Shown: one piece after another, positions 25,285 to 34,800 of the stretch
Layout of the letters: each line of letters opens with the position of its first letter
How positions within the stretch are numbered: position 1 is the first letter of the stretch
Source: Actinomycetota bacterium
Lineage (GTDB): Bacteria; Actinomycetota; Acidimicrobiia; Acidimicrobiales; JAJPHD01
Length of the DNA stretch: 64,000 nucleotides
Assembly (NCBI GenBank): GCA_021325455.1
Contig: JAJPHD010000026.1
Location: 270,722 to 334,721 of the forward strand
Reading direction: 5' to 3'
The notes under the pieces: generated by a model
Told to the model about the DNA's origin: nothing
Database searches by the model: none
The model's input: only the letters and a program-made list of their open reading frames with translations
Program-made: the position numbers and the translations under genes

Positions 25285-26400
25285 CTACAACCCGAGCGCC
25301 ATGGCCAGGCCGGCCGTAGCCAGGCCCACCAGGACCACCATCCCGGCGACGAAGGCCAGCACCCGCGCCGGGACGGCCCGGCCCACCATGACCAAGGAGG
25401 GCAGGCTCACGGCCGGCAGGGTGATCATCAAGGCCCCGGCGCCCGCCGCCCCCAGCCCGAAGCCCATGAAGGTCTGGACGATGGGGACCTCCCCTGCCGT
25501 CGGTATGACGAACAGAGTCCCGGTGACGGCCAGGACCAGTACCAGCCAGGCCGTGTGCCCGACGACCGGGTTGACCGCCGGGAAGAGCCAGGCGCGCACC
25601 GCTCCGAGGCCGAGCACGATGACGCCGTACTCGGGGACCAGCCCCAGGCACAGGCGGGCGAGGGTCCGAAGGTAGCGGAGGGGCAACGACCGGAGGTCCT
25701 CCCGCGGGGCGGGCACGGCCGCCTGCTGCACGGCCTCGGGCAGGTCGGCCCCGGCGAAGAGCCGCTGGGCCAGGTGGGCCCCCCCGAAGACGAGCACGGC
25801 GCCCACCACCACGCGCAGCAGGGCCCAGCGCCAGCCCAGCACGAAGGCCATGAACACGATCGTGGCCGGGTTCAGCACCGGGTTCCCCAACCAGTAGGCA
25901 AGGGTGGCACCCACGGGCGCCTGGCTGCGGGCGAGGGACACGGTGGGCGGGGCCGAGCAGCACGTGCACATCATCGAGGGCACGGCCACGAGCCCTCCCG
26001 TGGCCGTGGACCTGAGGCGCCCCCGGCCGAGGAAGCGGAGCAGCCAGTCCCGCGGCACCACCTCCTGCACGCCGGCCGCTATGACCAGGCCCACGACCAG
26101 CGCCGGCCAGATGGCAAGCCCATACCGCCGGGCATAGTCGAGCGCCGCCCGCCATCCCCCCGGGGACCGGGCCGAGTGCCCGGAGAGGTAGGAGGAGCCG
26201 AGGCCATGGCCGGCAGCGACCTGAAAGCCCTTCAGGAAGTAGGGGTGCCACTTGACCAGGTAGGTGCCGACGGCGGCCATGGCCAGGAAGAGCACCAGCA
26301 TCCCCACCCGGACGGGGGTGGGGGCCACGCCGGCCGGACGCGGCTCGGCAGGGAAGGGCAGCGAGGGACCGGGGTGGGGCCGGGGTGCGATCGGTTCCAA
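25285..26400 (-). CDS. ArsP/DUF318-type permease
   Basis: A membrane permease of the family that includes ArsP, an organoarsenical exporter. It is 371 residues with about eight to ten helices. The cysteine motif MCTCCSAPPTVSLARS, then YWLGNPVLNPATIVFM and, in the second half, IPTAGEVPIVQTFMGFG, are typical. AGGAGG sits 7 nt before a TTG at 26400, which I take as the start; an upstream TTG at 26430 lies before that site. There is no ArsR or arsenic gene nearby, so the substrate is open. Confidence 0.82.
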   Translation of the reverse strand: MEPIAPRPHPGPSLPFPAEPRPAGVAPTPVRVGMLVLFLAMAAVGTYLVKWHPYFLKGFQVAAGHGLGSSYLSGHSARSPGGWRAALDYARRYGLAIWPALVVGLVIAAGVQEVVPRDWLLRFLGRGRLRSTATGGLVAVPSMMCTCCSAPPTVSLARSQAPVGATLAYWLGNPVLNPATIVFMAFVLGWRWALLRVVVGAVLVFGGAHLAQRLFAGADLPEAVQQAAVPAPREDLRSLPLRYLRTLARLCLGLVPEYGVIVLGLGAVRAWLFPAVNPVVGHTAWLVLVLAVTGTLFVIPTAGEVPIVQTFMGFGLGAAGAGALMITLPAVSLPSLVMVGRAVPARVLAFVAGMVVLVGLATAGLAMALGL

Positions 26401-26536
26401 GGGTCGTCCTCCTGTCGTAATCGGGGCCAAGGCCCGGGCTCACGGCCAGGCGGCGGTGGGCGCAGCCAGCGCCTTCAGGCGCGGCAGGTGGCGACCGTCA
26501 GCACCACAGGAGGGAGCAGGAGCCGCCACGGCTTCT

Positions 26537-26554
26537 CTCGCCCGACCGGGCGAG
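26537..26554. other. Hairpin in the rplS-permease gap
   Basis: CTCGCCC-GACC-GGGCGAG gives a perfect 7-bp stem and 4-nt loop. It lies in the 252-bp stretch between rplS and the permease start. It may end the rplS operon (about 100 nt after its stop) or sit in the permease leader. I searched this stretch for riboswitch cores by eye and saw none. Confidence 0.35.
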
Positions 26555-26652
26555 GCCCTCGCCGGCTCACTGGCGGTGCATGCCCGCTCCTCTCATCGGG
26601 GGGCGACGATAGCCCGGCGGGCCCAGGCGGCCCGCCCCCGGCGCACCCCGGC

Positions 26653-27009
26653 TCAGCGGGTGGAGGGCTGCCTCTTCTCCTTGATCTTGGCCGCCTTCCC
26701 GGTCCTGCCCCGCAGGTAGTACAGCTTGGCCCGGCGGACATCGCCCCTGGTGACGGGCTCGATGCGGGCAATGATCGGCGAGTGGACCGGGAAGGTCCTC
26801 TCCACCCCCACGCCGAAGCTCACCTTGCGGACCGTGAAGGTCTCCCTCACCCCCGACCCCTGCCGGCGTATGACGGCCCCCTGGAAGACCTGGACCCTCT
26901 CCCGGTTGCCCTCCACCACCCTCACGTGCACCCGCAGAGTGTCCCCGGGGGCGAACGCCGGCACGTCCTCCCGCAAGCTGTCGCGGTCGATCATGTCGGT
27001 GGGGTTCAT
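26653..27009 (-). CDS. rplS: 50S ribosomal protein L19
   Basis: Large-subunit protein at the 30S interface. It is 118 residues, the normal length. [54 protein letters not shown] and [20 protein letters not shown] cover the whole family. It is the last gene of the rpsP-khpA-rimM-trmD-rplS operon, 8 nt after trmD. In most relatives lepB and rnhB follow; here the next gene is an unrelated permease. Confidence 0.97.
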   Translation of the reverse strand: MNPTDMIDRDSLREDVPAFAPGDTLRVHVRVVEGNRERVQVFQGAVIRRQGSGVRETFTVRKVSFGVGVERTFPVHSPIIARIEPVTRGDVRRAKLYYLRGRTGKAAKIKEKRQPSTR

Positions 27010-27017
27010 GGCGCGCG

Positions 27018-27770
27018 CTACTCCTGAAGGGGGCTGTGGGCCTCCCCAGAATACCCGTGCTCCTCCAGGATCTGCACCTCGTCGGGGCTCAGGCCGCCCC
27101 GGGCCCTCATCAGGTCGGGCCGCCGCTCCAGGGTGCGGATGAGGGCCTGGGCGCGCCGCCAGCGCCGGATCCGCCCGTGGTCCCCGCTGCGCAGGACCTC
27201 GGGCACGGCCCAGCCCCGGAAGTCACCCGGCCTCGTGTACTGCGGGTACTCGAGGAGGCCGTCGGCGAAGCTCTCGTCCCACGCCGATGCCTCGTTCCCC
27301 ATGACGCCGGGCTCGAGGCGGGCCACCGCTTCCACCACCACCAGGGCGGCGAGCTCGCCCCCGGCCAGGACGTAGTCCCCTATGGACAGCTCCCCGTCCA
27401 CCAGGTGGTCCGCCACCCTCTGGTCCACTCCCTCGTAGCGGCCGCACAGCAGGGAGAAGCCGGGGCGCAGGCCGGCCAGCTCGCGCACCAGGGCCTGGTC
27501 CAGGCGGCGCCCGCCGGGGCCCAGCAGGTAGAGCGGCCGGGGCGGGTCGGCCGCCTCGACGGCCCCGAAGACCGGCCCCGGGGCGAGCACCATCCCGGGT
27601 CCACCACCGAAGGGGGCGTCGTCCACCGAGCGACGGGGGTCGGTGGCGGCGGAGCGCAGGTCGTGGACCCGGATGTCCAGCCGCCCCGAGGCCGAGGCCC
27701 GGCCGATGAGGCTGCCCGAGAGGTAGCCCCTCACCAGGTCCGGGAAGAGGGTGAAGATGTCGACGCGCAT
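27018..27770 (-). CDS. trmD: tRNA (guanine37-N1)-methyltransferase
   Basis: Methylates G37 of tRNAs using SAM, preventing +1 frameshifting. It is 250 residues. The start [43 protein letters not shown] and the trefoil-knot [17 protein letters not shown] are all present. The C-terminal domain includes [18 protein letters not shown]. The ATG at 27770 gives the family N-terminus. It lies 8 nt after rimM in the rpsP operon. Confidence 0.97.
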   Translation of the reverse strand: MRVDIFTLFPDLVRGYLSGSLIGRASASGRLDIRVHDLRSAATDPRRSVDDAPFGGGPGMVLAPGPVFGAVEAADPPRPLYLLGPGGRRLDQALVRELAGLRPGFSLLCGRYEGVDQRVADHLVDGELSIGDYVLAGGELAALVVVEAVARLEPGVMGNEASAWDESFADGLLEYPQYTRPGDFRGWAVPEVLRSGDHGRIRRWRRAQALIRTLERRPDLMRARGGLSPDEVQILEEHGYSGEAHSPLQE

Positions 27771-27778
27771 GCCGGGCC

Positions 27779-28375
27779 TCAGCTGAGGAGCCCGGGCGGA
27801 GCATCCACCTCCACCAGGCCCGGGGCCGTGCTCACCACGAAGCGCAGCGGCACCAGGCCCCCGTCCTCCAGCACCAGGAGGTCGCTGGCGGGATTGGCCT
27901 CCAGGGCGCCGACCCGTCCCAGGCGGCGGCCCTCCCGGTCCCTCACTTCGGCCCCCACCAGCTCGTGGGCCCACAGGGTCCCCGGTTCCCCCATGGGGGG
28001 CGCCAGCAGGACCAGGCCCCGCAGCGCCTCGGCCTGCTCTCGGCTGTGGAAGCCCTCAAAGGCGACCCTCCAGCGCCGCGGCCCCCCACTCAGGACGGAC
28101 CTCCTGGCCGGGGGCAGAGGGGCGGCACGCACCACCTGCAACCAGCGCTGCTCGAGCCCGCCAGCGGCCAAGCGGGAGCCCGGGGCCAGGCGCTCCTCCC
28201 GGTTGGTGCCCAGCTCCACCACCACCTCTCCCCGAAGGCCCTGGGGGCGGACCACCCGCCCCACCTCCAGGAGATCAGGCCCGAGGGGGCTCCGGGGTTC
28301 CCGGCCTGGGCCGCCGGCCCCGCCCGGGCCTTCAGTCCAGGATCTCGACGGTGGCCTCAACGCCTTCCCTGGCAC
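27779..28375 (-). CDS. rimM: Ribosome maturation factor RimM
   Basis: Helps assemble the 30S head through S19. It is 198 residues. The N-terminal RimM domain has LEVGRVVRPQGLRGEVVVEL, and the second, PRC-type domain has LVGAEVRDREGRRLGRVGAL. The GTG at 28375 is the only visible start and makes the gene overlap khpA by 44 nt. The ~38 residues before the conserved part are low-complexity. It lies 8 nt before trmD. Confidence 0.92.
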   Translation of the reverse strand: MPGKALRPPSRSWTEGPGGAGGPGREPRSPLGPDLLEVGRVVRPQGLRGEVVVELGTNREERLAPGSRLAAGGLEQRWLQVVRAAPLPPARRSVLSGGPRRWRVAFEGFHSREQAEALRGLVLLAPPMGEPGTLWAHELVGAEVRDREGRRLGRVGALEANPASDLLVLEDGGLVPLRFVVSTAPGLVEVDAPPGLLS

Positions 28376-28676
28376 CGGCGGCCCGTACCAGGGTCCGGAT
28401 GGCCTGGGCCACCCGCCCCCGGCGGCCGATGATCTTGCCCATGTCGGCGGGCGCCACGCTGAGGCGCAGGTCGACCCTCCCCTCGCCCTCCTCGGCCTCC
28501 ACGACCACGGCGTCGGGCTCGTCCACTATGGACCGGGCCACGAAGCCGAGCACGTCCCTCGGGATGGCCCCCACCACGCGGTTGCCGGCGTCGTCGGCCA
28601 CCACGCCGGCCGCCTCCGGTTCCAGGGCGTTGCCGGGGCCGGGGCCCGCCACCGCCGCCTCGTCCGCTCCGCTCAC
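28332..28676 (-). CDS. khpA: KH-domain RNA-binding protein (KhpA-like)
   Basis: A small RNA-binding protein usually encoded between rpsP and rimM. It is 114 residues. The C-terminal ~75 residues are a single KH domain with GKIIGRRGRVAQAIR carrying the GxxG loop. The first ~35 residues are an acidic, Gly/Ala-rich extension; ordinary KhpA is about 75-80 residues. The start of the conserved part is RDVLGFVARSIVDEPD. It lies 7 nt after rpsP. Confidence 0.92.
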   Translation of the reverse strand: MSGADEAAVAGPGPGNALEPEAAGVVADDAGNRVVGAIPRDVLGFVARSIVDEPDAVVVEAEEGEGRVDLRLSVAPADMGKIIGRRGRVAQAIRTLVRAAGAREGVEATVEILD

Positions 28677-28683
28677 CTGGTCC

Positions 28684-28956
28684 TCACCGGCGGCCCTTGG
28701 AGGCCTGGAACTCGTCCCAGGCCCCCGAGATCCTGAGCAGCTTGGCCACCGTCTCCGTGGGCTGAGCCCCCTGGGAGAGCCATTGGATGGCCCGGGCGTT
28801 GTCGATCACCACTCCGGAGGGCTCCGAGCGGGGCGTGTAGGTGCCCAGTATCTCGATGAAGCGCCCATTGCGGGGTGACCGGCTGTCGGCGGCCACCACC
28901 CGGTAGGTGGGTTGCTTCTTCTTGCCCATCCGGGTGAGACGGAGCTTCACAGCCAC
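28684..28956 (-). CDS. rpsP: 30S ribosomal protein S16
   Basis: Small-subunit assembly protein of 90 residues. VKLRLTRMGKKKQPTYRVV, DSRSPRNGRFIEILGTY and IQWLSQGAQPTETVAKLL are the family signature from end to end. It is the first gene of the rpsP-khpA-rimM-trmD-rplS cluster, 20 nt after ffh. Confidence 0.97.
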   Translation of the reverse strand: MAVKLRLTRMGKKKQPTYRVVAADSRSPRNGRFIEILGTYTPRSEPSGVVIDNARAIQWLSQGAQPTETVAKLLRISGAWDEFQASKGRR

Positions 28957-28976
28957 TTGCTTGTCCTCTCCTTCTT

Positions 28977-30377
28977 CTACCTGGGGCGCAGCGGGCTGAG
29001 GTCCCGCGGCGCGTTGCGAAGCGGCGGAGTGACCCGACCGGCTCCCCGCTTGCCCTTCTTCTTCTTGTTGCCCCCGGACCGCTTGGTGGCCTTGGGCATC
29101 AACCCCAGGCTCCGCATGGCCGCCTGAGCCTCGCCGAAGCGCTTGAGCAGCTGGTTGACGTCGGCCACCGACCGCCCGCTGCCGTTGGCTATCCGGGACC
29201 GGCGGGACCCGTTGATTATCGAGGGATCGTGGCGCTCCTCGGGGGTCATGGAGTGGATGATGGCCTCCACCCAGTCCATCTCCCTCTCGTCGAAGTCCGC
29301 TTGGCGGAGCTCCTTTGGAACTCCGGGCATCATGCCCAAGAGCCCCTTCAGCGGGCCCATGCGGCGCACCTGCTGCAGCTGCTCCAGGAAGTCCTCCAGC
29401 GTGAACCGGCCCTCCTGCAACCGGGTGGCCCCCCGGGCCGCCACCTCCTGGTCGTAGGTGCGCTCCGCCTGCTCTATGAGGGAGAGCACGTCACCCATCC
29501 CGAGGATGCGGCTGGCCATGCGGTCGGGATAGAAGGCGTCGAAGTCGGCCAGCTTCTCGCCGGTGGAGGCGAAGGCGATGGGCTTCCCCACCACCTCCTT
29601 GACCGATAGGGCCGCTCCGCCGCGGGCGTCCCCGTCCAGCTTGGTGAGGATGACGCCGTCCAGGGCCAGGGTGGAATGGAAGGCCTGGGCCGTGTTGACC
29701 GCATCCTGGCCGGTCATGGCGTCTATGACGAGGAAGGTGTAGCCCGGCTCCACCGCCTCGGAGATGCGGCGGACCTCGTCCATGAGCTCGGCGTCGATGG
29801 TGAGCCGCCCGGCGGTGTCAACCACCACCACATCGCGTCCCCGCCGGCGGGCCTCCTCCACCCCTCCCCTGGCCACCGCCACAGGGTCGCTGGCCTCGCT
29901 CCAGAACTGCACCCCGGCCTGGTTGGCCAGGACCCTCAGCTGTTCCACGGCCGCCGGCCGCTGCAGGTCGGCCCCCACGAGCAGGGGCTGGCGGCCCTGC
30001 TGCTTGAACCACCGGCCGAGCTTGGCGGCGGCGGTGGTCTTGCCCGAGCCCTGCAGCCCCGCCAGCAGCACCACCGTGGGGGGCCGCGAGGCATAGGAGA
30101 TGCGCAGCGGCTCCCCGCCCAGGACGTTGGTCAGCTCCTCGTTGACGATCTTTATGACCTGCTGGGCAGGCGTGAGGCTCTTGGACAGCTCGGCCCCGAC
30201 GCAACGCTCCCGGATGCGGGCCACCATGGCCTTGACCACGTTGAAGTTGACGTCGGCCTCGAGGAGGGCGAGGCGTATCTCCCTCAGGGCCTGGTCCACC
30301 TCGGCCTCGCCCAGGCGGCCACGGCCCCGGAGGCGGGTGAAGATGGCGTCGAAGCGGTCGGACAGGGACTCGAACAT
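28977..30377 (-). CDS. ffh: Signal recognition particle GTPase Ffh
   Basis: Binds signal peptides and 4.5S RNA and delivers ribosomes to FtsY at the membrane. It is 466 residues. The N domain starts MFESLSDRFDAIFTRLRGRG. The G domain has GLQGSGKTTAAAKLG, DTAGRL and TKLDGDARGG. The methionine-rich M domain has MGPLKGLLGMMPG and SRRSRIANGSGRSVADVNQL for RNA binding. The C-terminus is Lys/Arg-rich. The ATG at 30377 lies 10 nt after TAGCCT, so the mRNA may be almost leaderless. Confidence 0.97.
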   Translation of the reverse strand: MFESLSDRFDAIFTRLRGRGRLGEAEVDQALREIRLALLEADVNFNVVKAMVARIRERCVGAELSKSLTPAQQVIKIVNEELTNVLGGEPLRISYASRPPTVVLLAGLQGSGKTTAAAKLGRWFKQQGRQPLLVGADLQRPAAVEQLRVLANQAGVQFWSEASDPVAVARGGVEEARRRGRDVVVVDTAGRLTIDAELMDEVRRISEAVEPGYTFLVIDAMTGQDAVNTAQAFHSTLALDGVILTKLDGDARGGAALSVKEVVGKPIAFASTGEKLADFDAFYPDRMASRILGMGDVLSLIEQAERTYDQEVAARGATRLQEGRFTLEDFLEQLQQVRRMGPLKGLLGMMPGVPKELRQADFDEREMDWVEAIIHSMTPEERHDPSIINGSRRSRIANGSGRSVADVNQLLKRFGEAQAAMRSLGLMPKATKRSGGNKKKKGKRGAGRVTPPLRNAPRDLSPLRPR

Positions 30378-30387
30378 GCAGCCCCCC

Positions 30388-30393
30388 AGGCTA
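30388..30393 (-). promoter_or_regulatory. -10 box of ffh
   Basis: TAGCCT on the minus strand, 10 nt before the ffh ATG. The context CACGGG-TAGCCT-GGG closely resembles the box before yceD. There is no Shine-Dalgarno at the usual place for ffh. Confidence 0.4.
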
Positions 30394-30426
30394 CCCGTGC
30401 TCGCTGATGGCGCCTTCCCCCGGGTC

Positions 30427-30444
30427 CGGGGCCAAATGGCCCCG
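30427..30444. terminator. Hairpin between ftsY and ffh
   Basis: CGGGGCC-AAAT-GGCCCCG is a perfect 7-bp stem with a 4-nt loop in the 125-bp gap. It would end ftsY transcription before the ffh promoter. There is no T tract. Confidence 0.5.
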
Positions 30445-30502
30445 TGGTCACCCAGCCGTCCCCCGGCCACTCACGCCGGTGCCCGACCCGAGGGGCCCGG
30501 CC

Positions 30503-31744
30503 CTACTCGAAGAGGGCCTCGACGAACTCCTCAGGGTCGAAGTCCACCAGGTCGGAGGGTGCCTCGCCCAGCCCCACCAGCTTGATGGGGAGGCCCAGCT
30601 CTGCCTGGATGGCCAGGACGATGCCTCCCTTGGCCGTCCCGTCGAGCTTGGTGAGGACGACCCCGGTCACCCCGACCGCCTCGGCGAACTGGCGGGCCTG
30701 CACCAAGCCGTTCTGGCCCGTGGTGGCGTCGATCACGAGCAGGACCTCGTTGAGCTGGGCCGGGGGGCGCTCCGCCACCCGCTTCACCTTCTTCAGCTCC
30801 TCCATGAGGTTGACCTTGGTGTGCAGGCGCCCGGCGGTGTCGGCCAGCACCAGGTCGGCCTGGCGGGCGGCAGCCCTCTGGACGGCGTCGAAGACCACCG
30901 AGCCGGGGTCACCGCCCTCTGCCCCCCGCACCAGGTCGGCCCCCACCCGCTTGGCCCACAGCTCCAACTGCTCGGCGGCGGCCGCCCGGAACGTGTCCCC
31001 GGCGGCCATCACCACGCTGCGCCCGGCCTCGGCCTCCCGCATGCCCACCTTGCCGATGGTCGTGGTCTTGCCCACGCCGTTCACGCCCACGAAGAGCCAG
31101 ACATTGGCGGGCCCGGGAGCCAGGTGCATCGTGCGGTCCCCCGCCGAGAGGGCGGCCTTGAGATCCTCCTTGAGGGAGGCCAGCAGCTCGGGCGGGGTGC
31201 GGACCTCACCCGCCTTCACTTTGGCCCGGAGCTGGTCCAGGAGAGCCGTCGTCCTGGCGATGCCGACGTCAGCCAGGACCAGGGCCTCCTCCAGCTCCTC
31301 CCAGGTCTGGTCGTCGATCCGCTCGCGGCCGGCCACCCCGCCCAGGTGCCCGGAGAGGAGGGCCCTGGCCTTGACCAGCCTGTCGCGGAAGCGGGGCCGC
31401 GGCGGCGCCGCGGGCGGGGCCGGGGCCTCCTCGGGGGCCGGGGCCGGGGGGGCGGGGGCCTCTCCGGGAGGGGCCTGCGGCGCGGGAGCGAAGGCCTCCT
31501 CCACTCTGGCCGCCAGGTCCGGGTCCACCTCGGTGAGAGGCGGAGGGGCGGCCCCGGAGACGGCGGGCGGTGACTCAGCCGGTGCGCCCGCTGCCCGCTC
31601 AGGCGTGGCCGGCGGGGGGGGCGGCGGCTCCAGCTCCACCCTGCGGCTCCGCCGGCGGCCAAGGGCCACCGTGCTCACGCTCACCAGGGCGACCAGCAGC
31701 ACGAAGGCCAGCACGGCCAAGGCCAGGACAAGGTCGGAGGGCAT
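30503..31744 (-). CDS. ftsY: Signal recognition particle receptor FtsY
   Basis: Membrane receptor for SRP. It is 413 residues. It begins with a membrane helix (residues ~5-28, LVLALAVLAFVLLVALVSV). An acidic and Pro/Ala-rich A domain follows to about residue 115, then the NG domain. The NG domain has GVNGVGKTTTIGKVG, DTAGRLHTK, TKLDGTAKGG and the closing GLGEAPSDLVDFD. It lies 56 nt after smc with its own TAGGCT box 9 nt before the ATG. Confidence 0.97.
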   Translation of the reverse strand: MPSDLVLALAVLAFVLLVALVSVSTVALGRRRSRRVELEPPPPPPATPERAAGAPAESPPAVSGAAPPPLTEVDPDLAARVEEAFAPAPQAPPGEAPAPPAPAPEEAPAPPAAPPRPRFRDRLVKARALLSGHLGGVAGRERIDDQTWEELEEALVLADVGIARTTALLDQLRAKVKAGEVRTPPELLASLKEDLKAALSAGDRTMHLAPGPANVWLFVGVNGVGKTTTIGKVGMREAEAGRSVVMAAGDTFRAAAAEQLELWAKRVGADLVRGAEGGDPGSVVFDAVQRAAARQADLVLADTAGRLHTKVNLMEELKKVKRVAERPPAQLNEVLLVIDATTGQNGLVQARQFAEAVGVTGVVLTKLDGTAKGGIVLAIQAELGLPIKLVGLGEAPSDLVDFDPEEFVEALFE

Positions 31745-31753
31745 CGACCAGGA

Positions 31754-31759
31754 AGCCTA
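31754..31759 (-). promoter_or_regulatory. -10 box of ftsY
   Basis: TAGGCT on the minus strand, then 9 nt, then the ATG at 31744. It suggests a leaderless or near-leaderless transcript separate from smc. Confidence 0.4.
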
Positions 31760-31800
31760 GAGACCGGTCGGCGCCCCTTGGTGCCCGTCCGGACGGGTCC

Positions 31801-34800
31801 TCAGCTGCGGGCCGCCACCCGCTCGCAGACCACCCGTGAGGACCCTCCCGGCTGCATTGTCACCCCGTAGAGGCAGTCCGCCATCTCCATGGTCCTGCGC
31901 TGGTGGCTGACGATCAGCAGCTGGGCATCGGTCCTGAACTCTCTTACCAGGTTGAGGAAGCGGTGGAGGTTCACGTCGTCCAGGGCCGCCTCCACCTCGT
32001 CCATGATGTAGAAGGGTGAGGGCCGGCTCCGGTAGACGGCGCACAGGAAGGCCAGTGCCACCAGCGAGCGCTCACCTCCCGACAGCAGCGAGAGCTTGCG
32101 GACCTGCTTGCCCGCCGGCCGGGCCGAGATCTCCACGCCCGTCTCCAGGAGGTTGGTGGGGTCGGTGAGGCTGAGTGAGCCCGAGCCTCCCGGGAACAGG
32201 GTGGCCACCAGGTCGGAGAAGTGACGGGCCACGTCGTCGTAGGCGGCGGAGAACACCGCCACGATCTCGGCGTCGATGGCCCGGATGACCTTGGCCAGCT
32301 CCCGCCGGGCCGCCTTCACGTCCTCCAGCTGCCCATCGAGGAAGCGGGACCGCTCCTCCAGGGACTCCAGCTCGGCCACGGCCAGGGGGTTCACCGGCCC
32401 CAGCAGGCGGAGCTCGCGCTCGAGGTCGCGGGCCCGCTGCCCGGGGGTGGTCCCCGGGGGCAGCTCGGGACAGGGCGCCCCCAGGGCGGACTCCGGCTCC
32501 ACATCGAGGTCCCGCCGCAACCCCTCCACAGCCGCCTCCCGCCTGAGGCGCAGCTCGGTCAGCTGGATCTCGTTCCGCTGGATCCTCTCCTGAACCTCGG
32601 CCAAGGTCCTCTCCAGGGCCACCCGCTCCTGCCGCAGCCGGGACAGGGCCGCCCCCTGCTCGCCCACCAGCGAGAGCCGCTGGCGCCGCTGGGCCTGCAA
32701 GGCCTCGAGCTCCGAGTCCAGGCGCCGCTCGCAGCTGGTGGCCACCTGGCCCAGGCGGGTGATGGCCACCAGGGCCGCCTCCAGCCCCTCCCGGCGTGCC
32801 TCCGCCTCCTGGCGAGCCTTCACGCTGGCGGCCAGCCGCTCCTCGATCTCCTCCAGCCTGCGTCCCAGCAGGGCCCGGCGCTCCTCTATCCCGGCCCAGC
32901 GGACCTCGAAGTCGTGGCGGCGCCCACCCACCTCGGCCTGGCGCCTCTCCAGGTCCCCCAGCACCTCCTCGAGCCGGTGCCACCGGGCCTCCTCCTCGGC
33001 CTCAGCCAGCTCGGCCGCCCCCAACTGAGACTCCAGCTCGGCCACCTCCCGGGCCGTCTCCTCGGCTCGCCGGCGCAGCTCGTCCCTCCGCTGCTCCAGC
33101 CCCCGGGCCTCAACCCTGACCCGGGAAAGCTCGGCCTCCGCCCTCTGCAGGTCGTCGGCGGCCCGGCCCATGCGCTCGTCGTTGGCATCCAGGCTGGCCT
33201 GGAGGCGACCCTCTTCGGCCCTGACCCGCTCCCGCTCCTCGAGCCTTTTCCGGTGGCGGTCCCGGGCCCTGTCCAGGGCCTGCTCGGCCCCCTCGGTGCG
33301 GGACCGGGCCTCGGCCAGCGCCGAGCCCGTCGCCCCGGACCCGGGGTCACCCACGCGCCACCCGTCGGGCCCGAAGCGGTCCCCGCCCCGGCTCACGACC
33401 ACCTGGGCCGGGCTGGCCAGGTGGGCATCGAGCGCCGACCTCCAGTCGCCCTCGACCACTACCACGGGGGCCAGGAGATGGCGAAGGGCCCGGCCCACGG
33501 CAGGGTCGGGCGACCTCACGTGAGCCAGGAGGGAACCCTGGCCCTCTGGCTCCCCGGTCGCCGGGGGGGACCCTTCCCCTTCGCCGGCGGCTATGACGGT
33601 CCCGCTCGCACCCTCGGCCGCCAGCCTCTCCAGGGCGCCGACCGCCTCGGCCAGGCCCCGCACCACGACCGAGGCCACGGCCTCACCCGCCCCGGCCCTG
33701 AAGGCCAGCTCCCATCCAGGGTCCACCTCCACCAGCTCGGCCAGGGTGCCGAGCAGCCCCGGGGCGCCCTGCAGATGGCGCAGGCCCCCACGCGCTCGCA
33801 CGTCCTCGAGGGCCAGGGCCAGGGCCTCTGCCCGAGCCGCCCAGGCCCGGACCTCCTCCTCGAGGGCCGCCACCTCGGCCTGGGCCGCCCCCACCTCGGC
33901 CTCCGCCTCACGGCGGCGGCGCTCGGCCTGCTCCAGGTCCGCCACGATGGGGCTCTCGGCCTGGTCGGCGGCAGCCAGCTCGGCCCGGTGGGCCCCCGCC
34001 TCTGCCACCAGGTCGGAGATTCTGGCCTGCAGACCGGCAAGGGCCTGCCCCAGGTGCTCCTGCTGGGACCGGTCCCTCTCCAGGGCCTGGCGGAGCACGC
34101 CCAGCCGGCCCCGCAGCTCGCCCAGGGAGGGCCCCTGGCGGCGCCTCTCCGGGAAGAGGGCGCCCTGGCGGCCGGGAGCGGCAACCAGCCCCTCAGCTCG
34201 CAGGGTCGCCTCGGCTGCCTCCCTCTCCCGGGCCAGGCCGGCTTCGGCCTCCTCCAGGTCGGCCCGCTGGGGACCGAGGGCCTCAGCCTCCCGGTCAGCG
34301 GCAGCCAGGGCGGCCCTGACGCTGGCACCCTCCGCCTCGAGGGCCGCCACCACCCCGGCGTCCACGGTGGTGGAGAGAGAGCGCTCCAGGGAGCGGAGCC
34401 TCTCGGCTATCACCCCCCGCAGGCCCCGAGCTCGCTCCCGCAGCCGCTCCAACCTCCCGATGGCGAGGTTGAGGTCCTCCACGCCGTTGGTGGAGACCAC
34501 CCGCTCCGCCTCGGCCACCTGCTCGTCCAGGAGGCGCAGCCGGTCCCTCAGCTCCCGGCCCTTGGACTCCAGCTCCGTGCCCGCCGCCACCGCCGCCTCG
34601 ACCCGGGCCCCCGCCTCCGACAGCTCCTTCCCCGCCAGGTGGAGACGCAGGGACCGGTGCTCGGCGACCATGGAGTCATAGCGACGGGAGGCCTCGGCCT
34701 GGCGCTCGAGAGGACGCATCTGCCTGCGGACCTCCCTCAGCAGGTCCTGCAGCCGTGCCAGGTCGCCCTCCGTCGCCGCCAGCCGGCGCTCGGTCCGCTC

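Noticed and set aside
26401..26652. Possible riboswitch upstream of the permease
   Set aside because: I looked for cobalamin, SAM, TPP and metal-type core motifs on the minus strand and found only a simple hairpin; support is too weak to call one.
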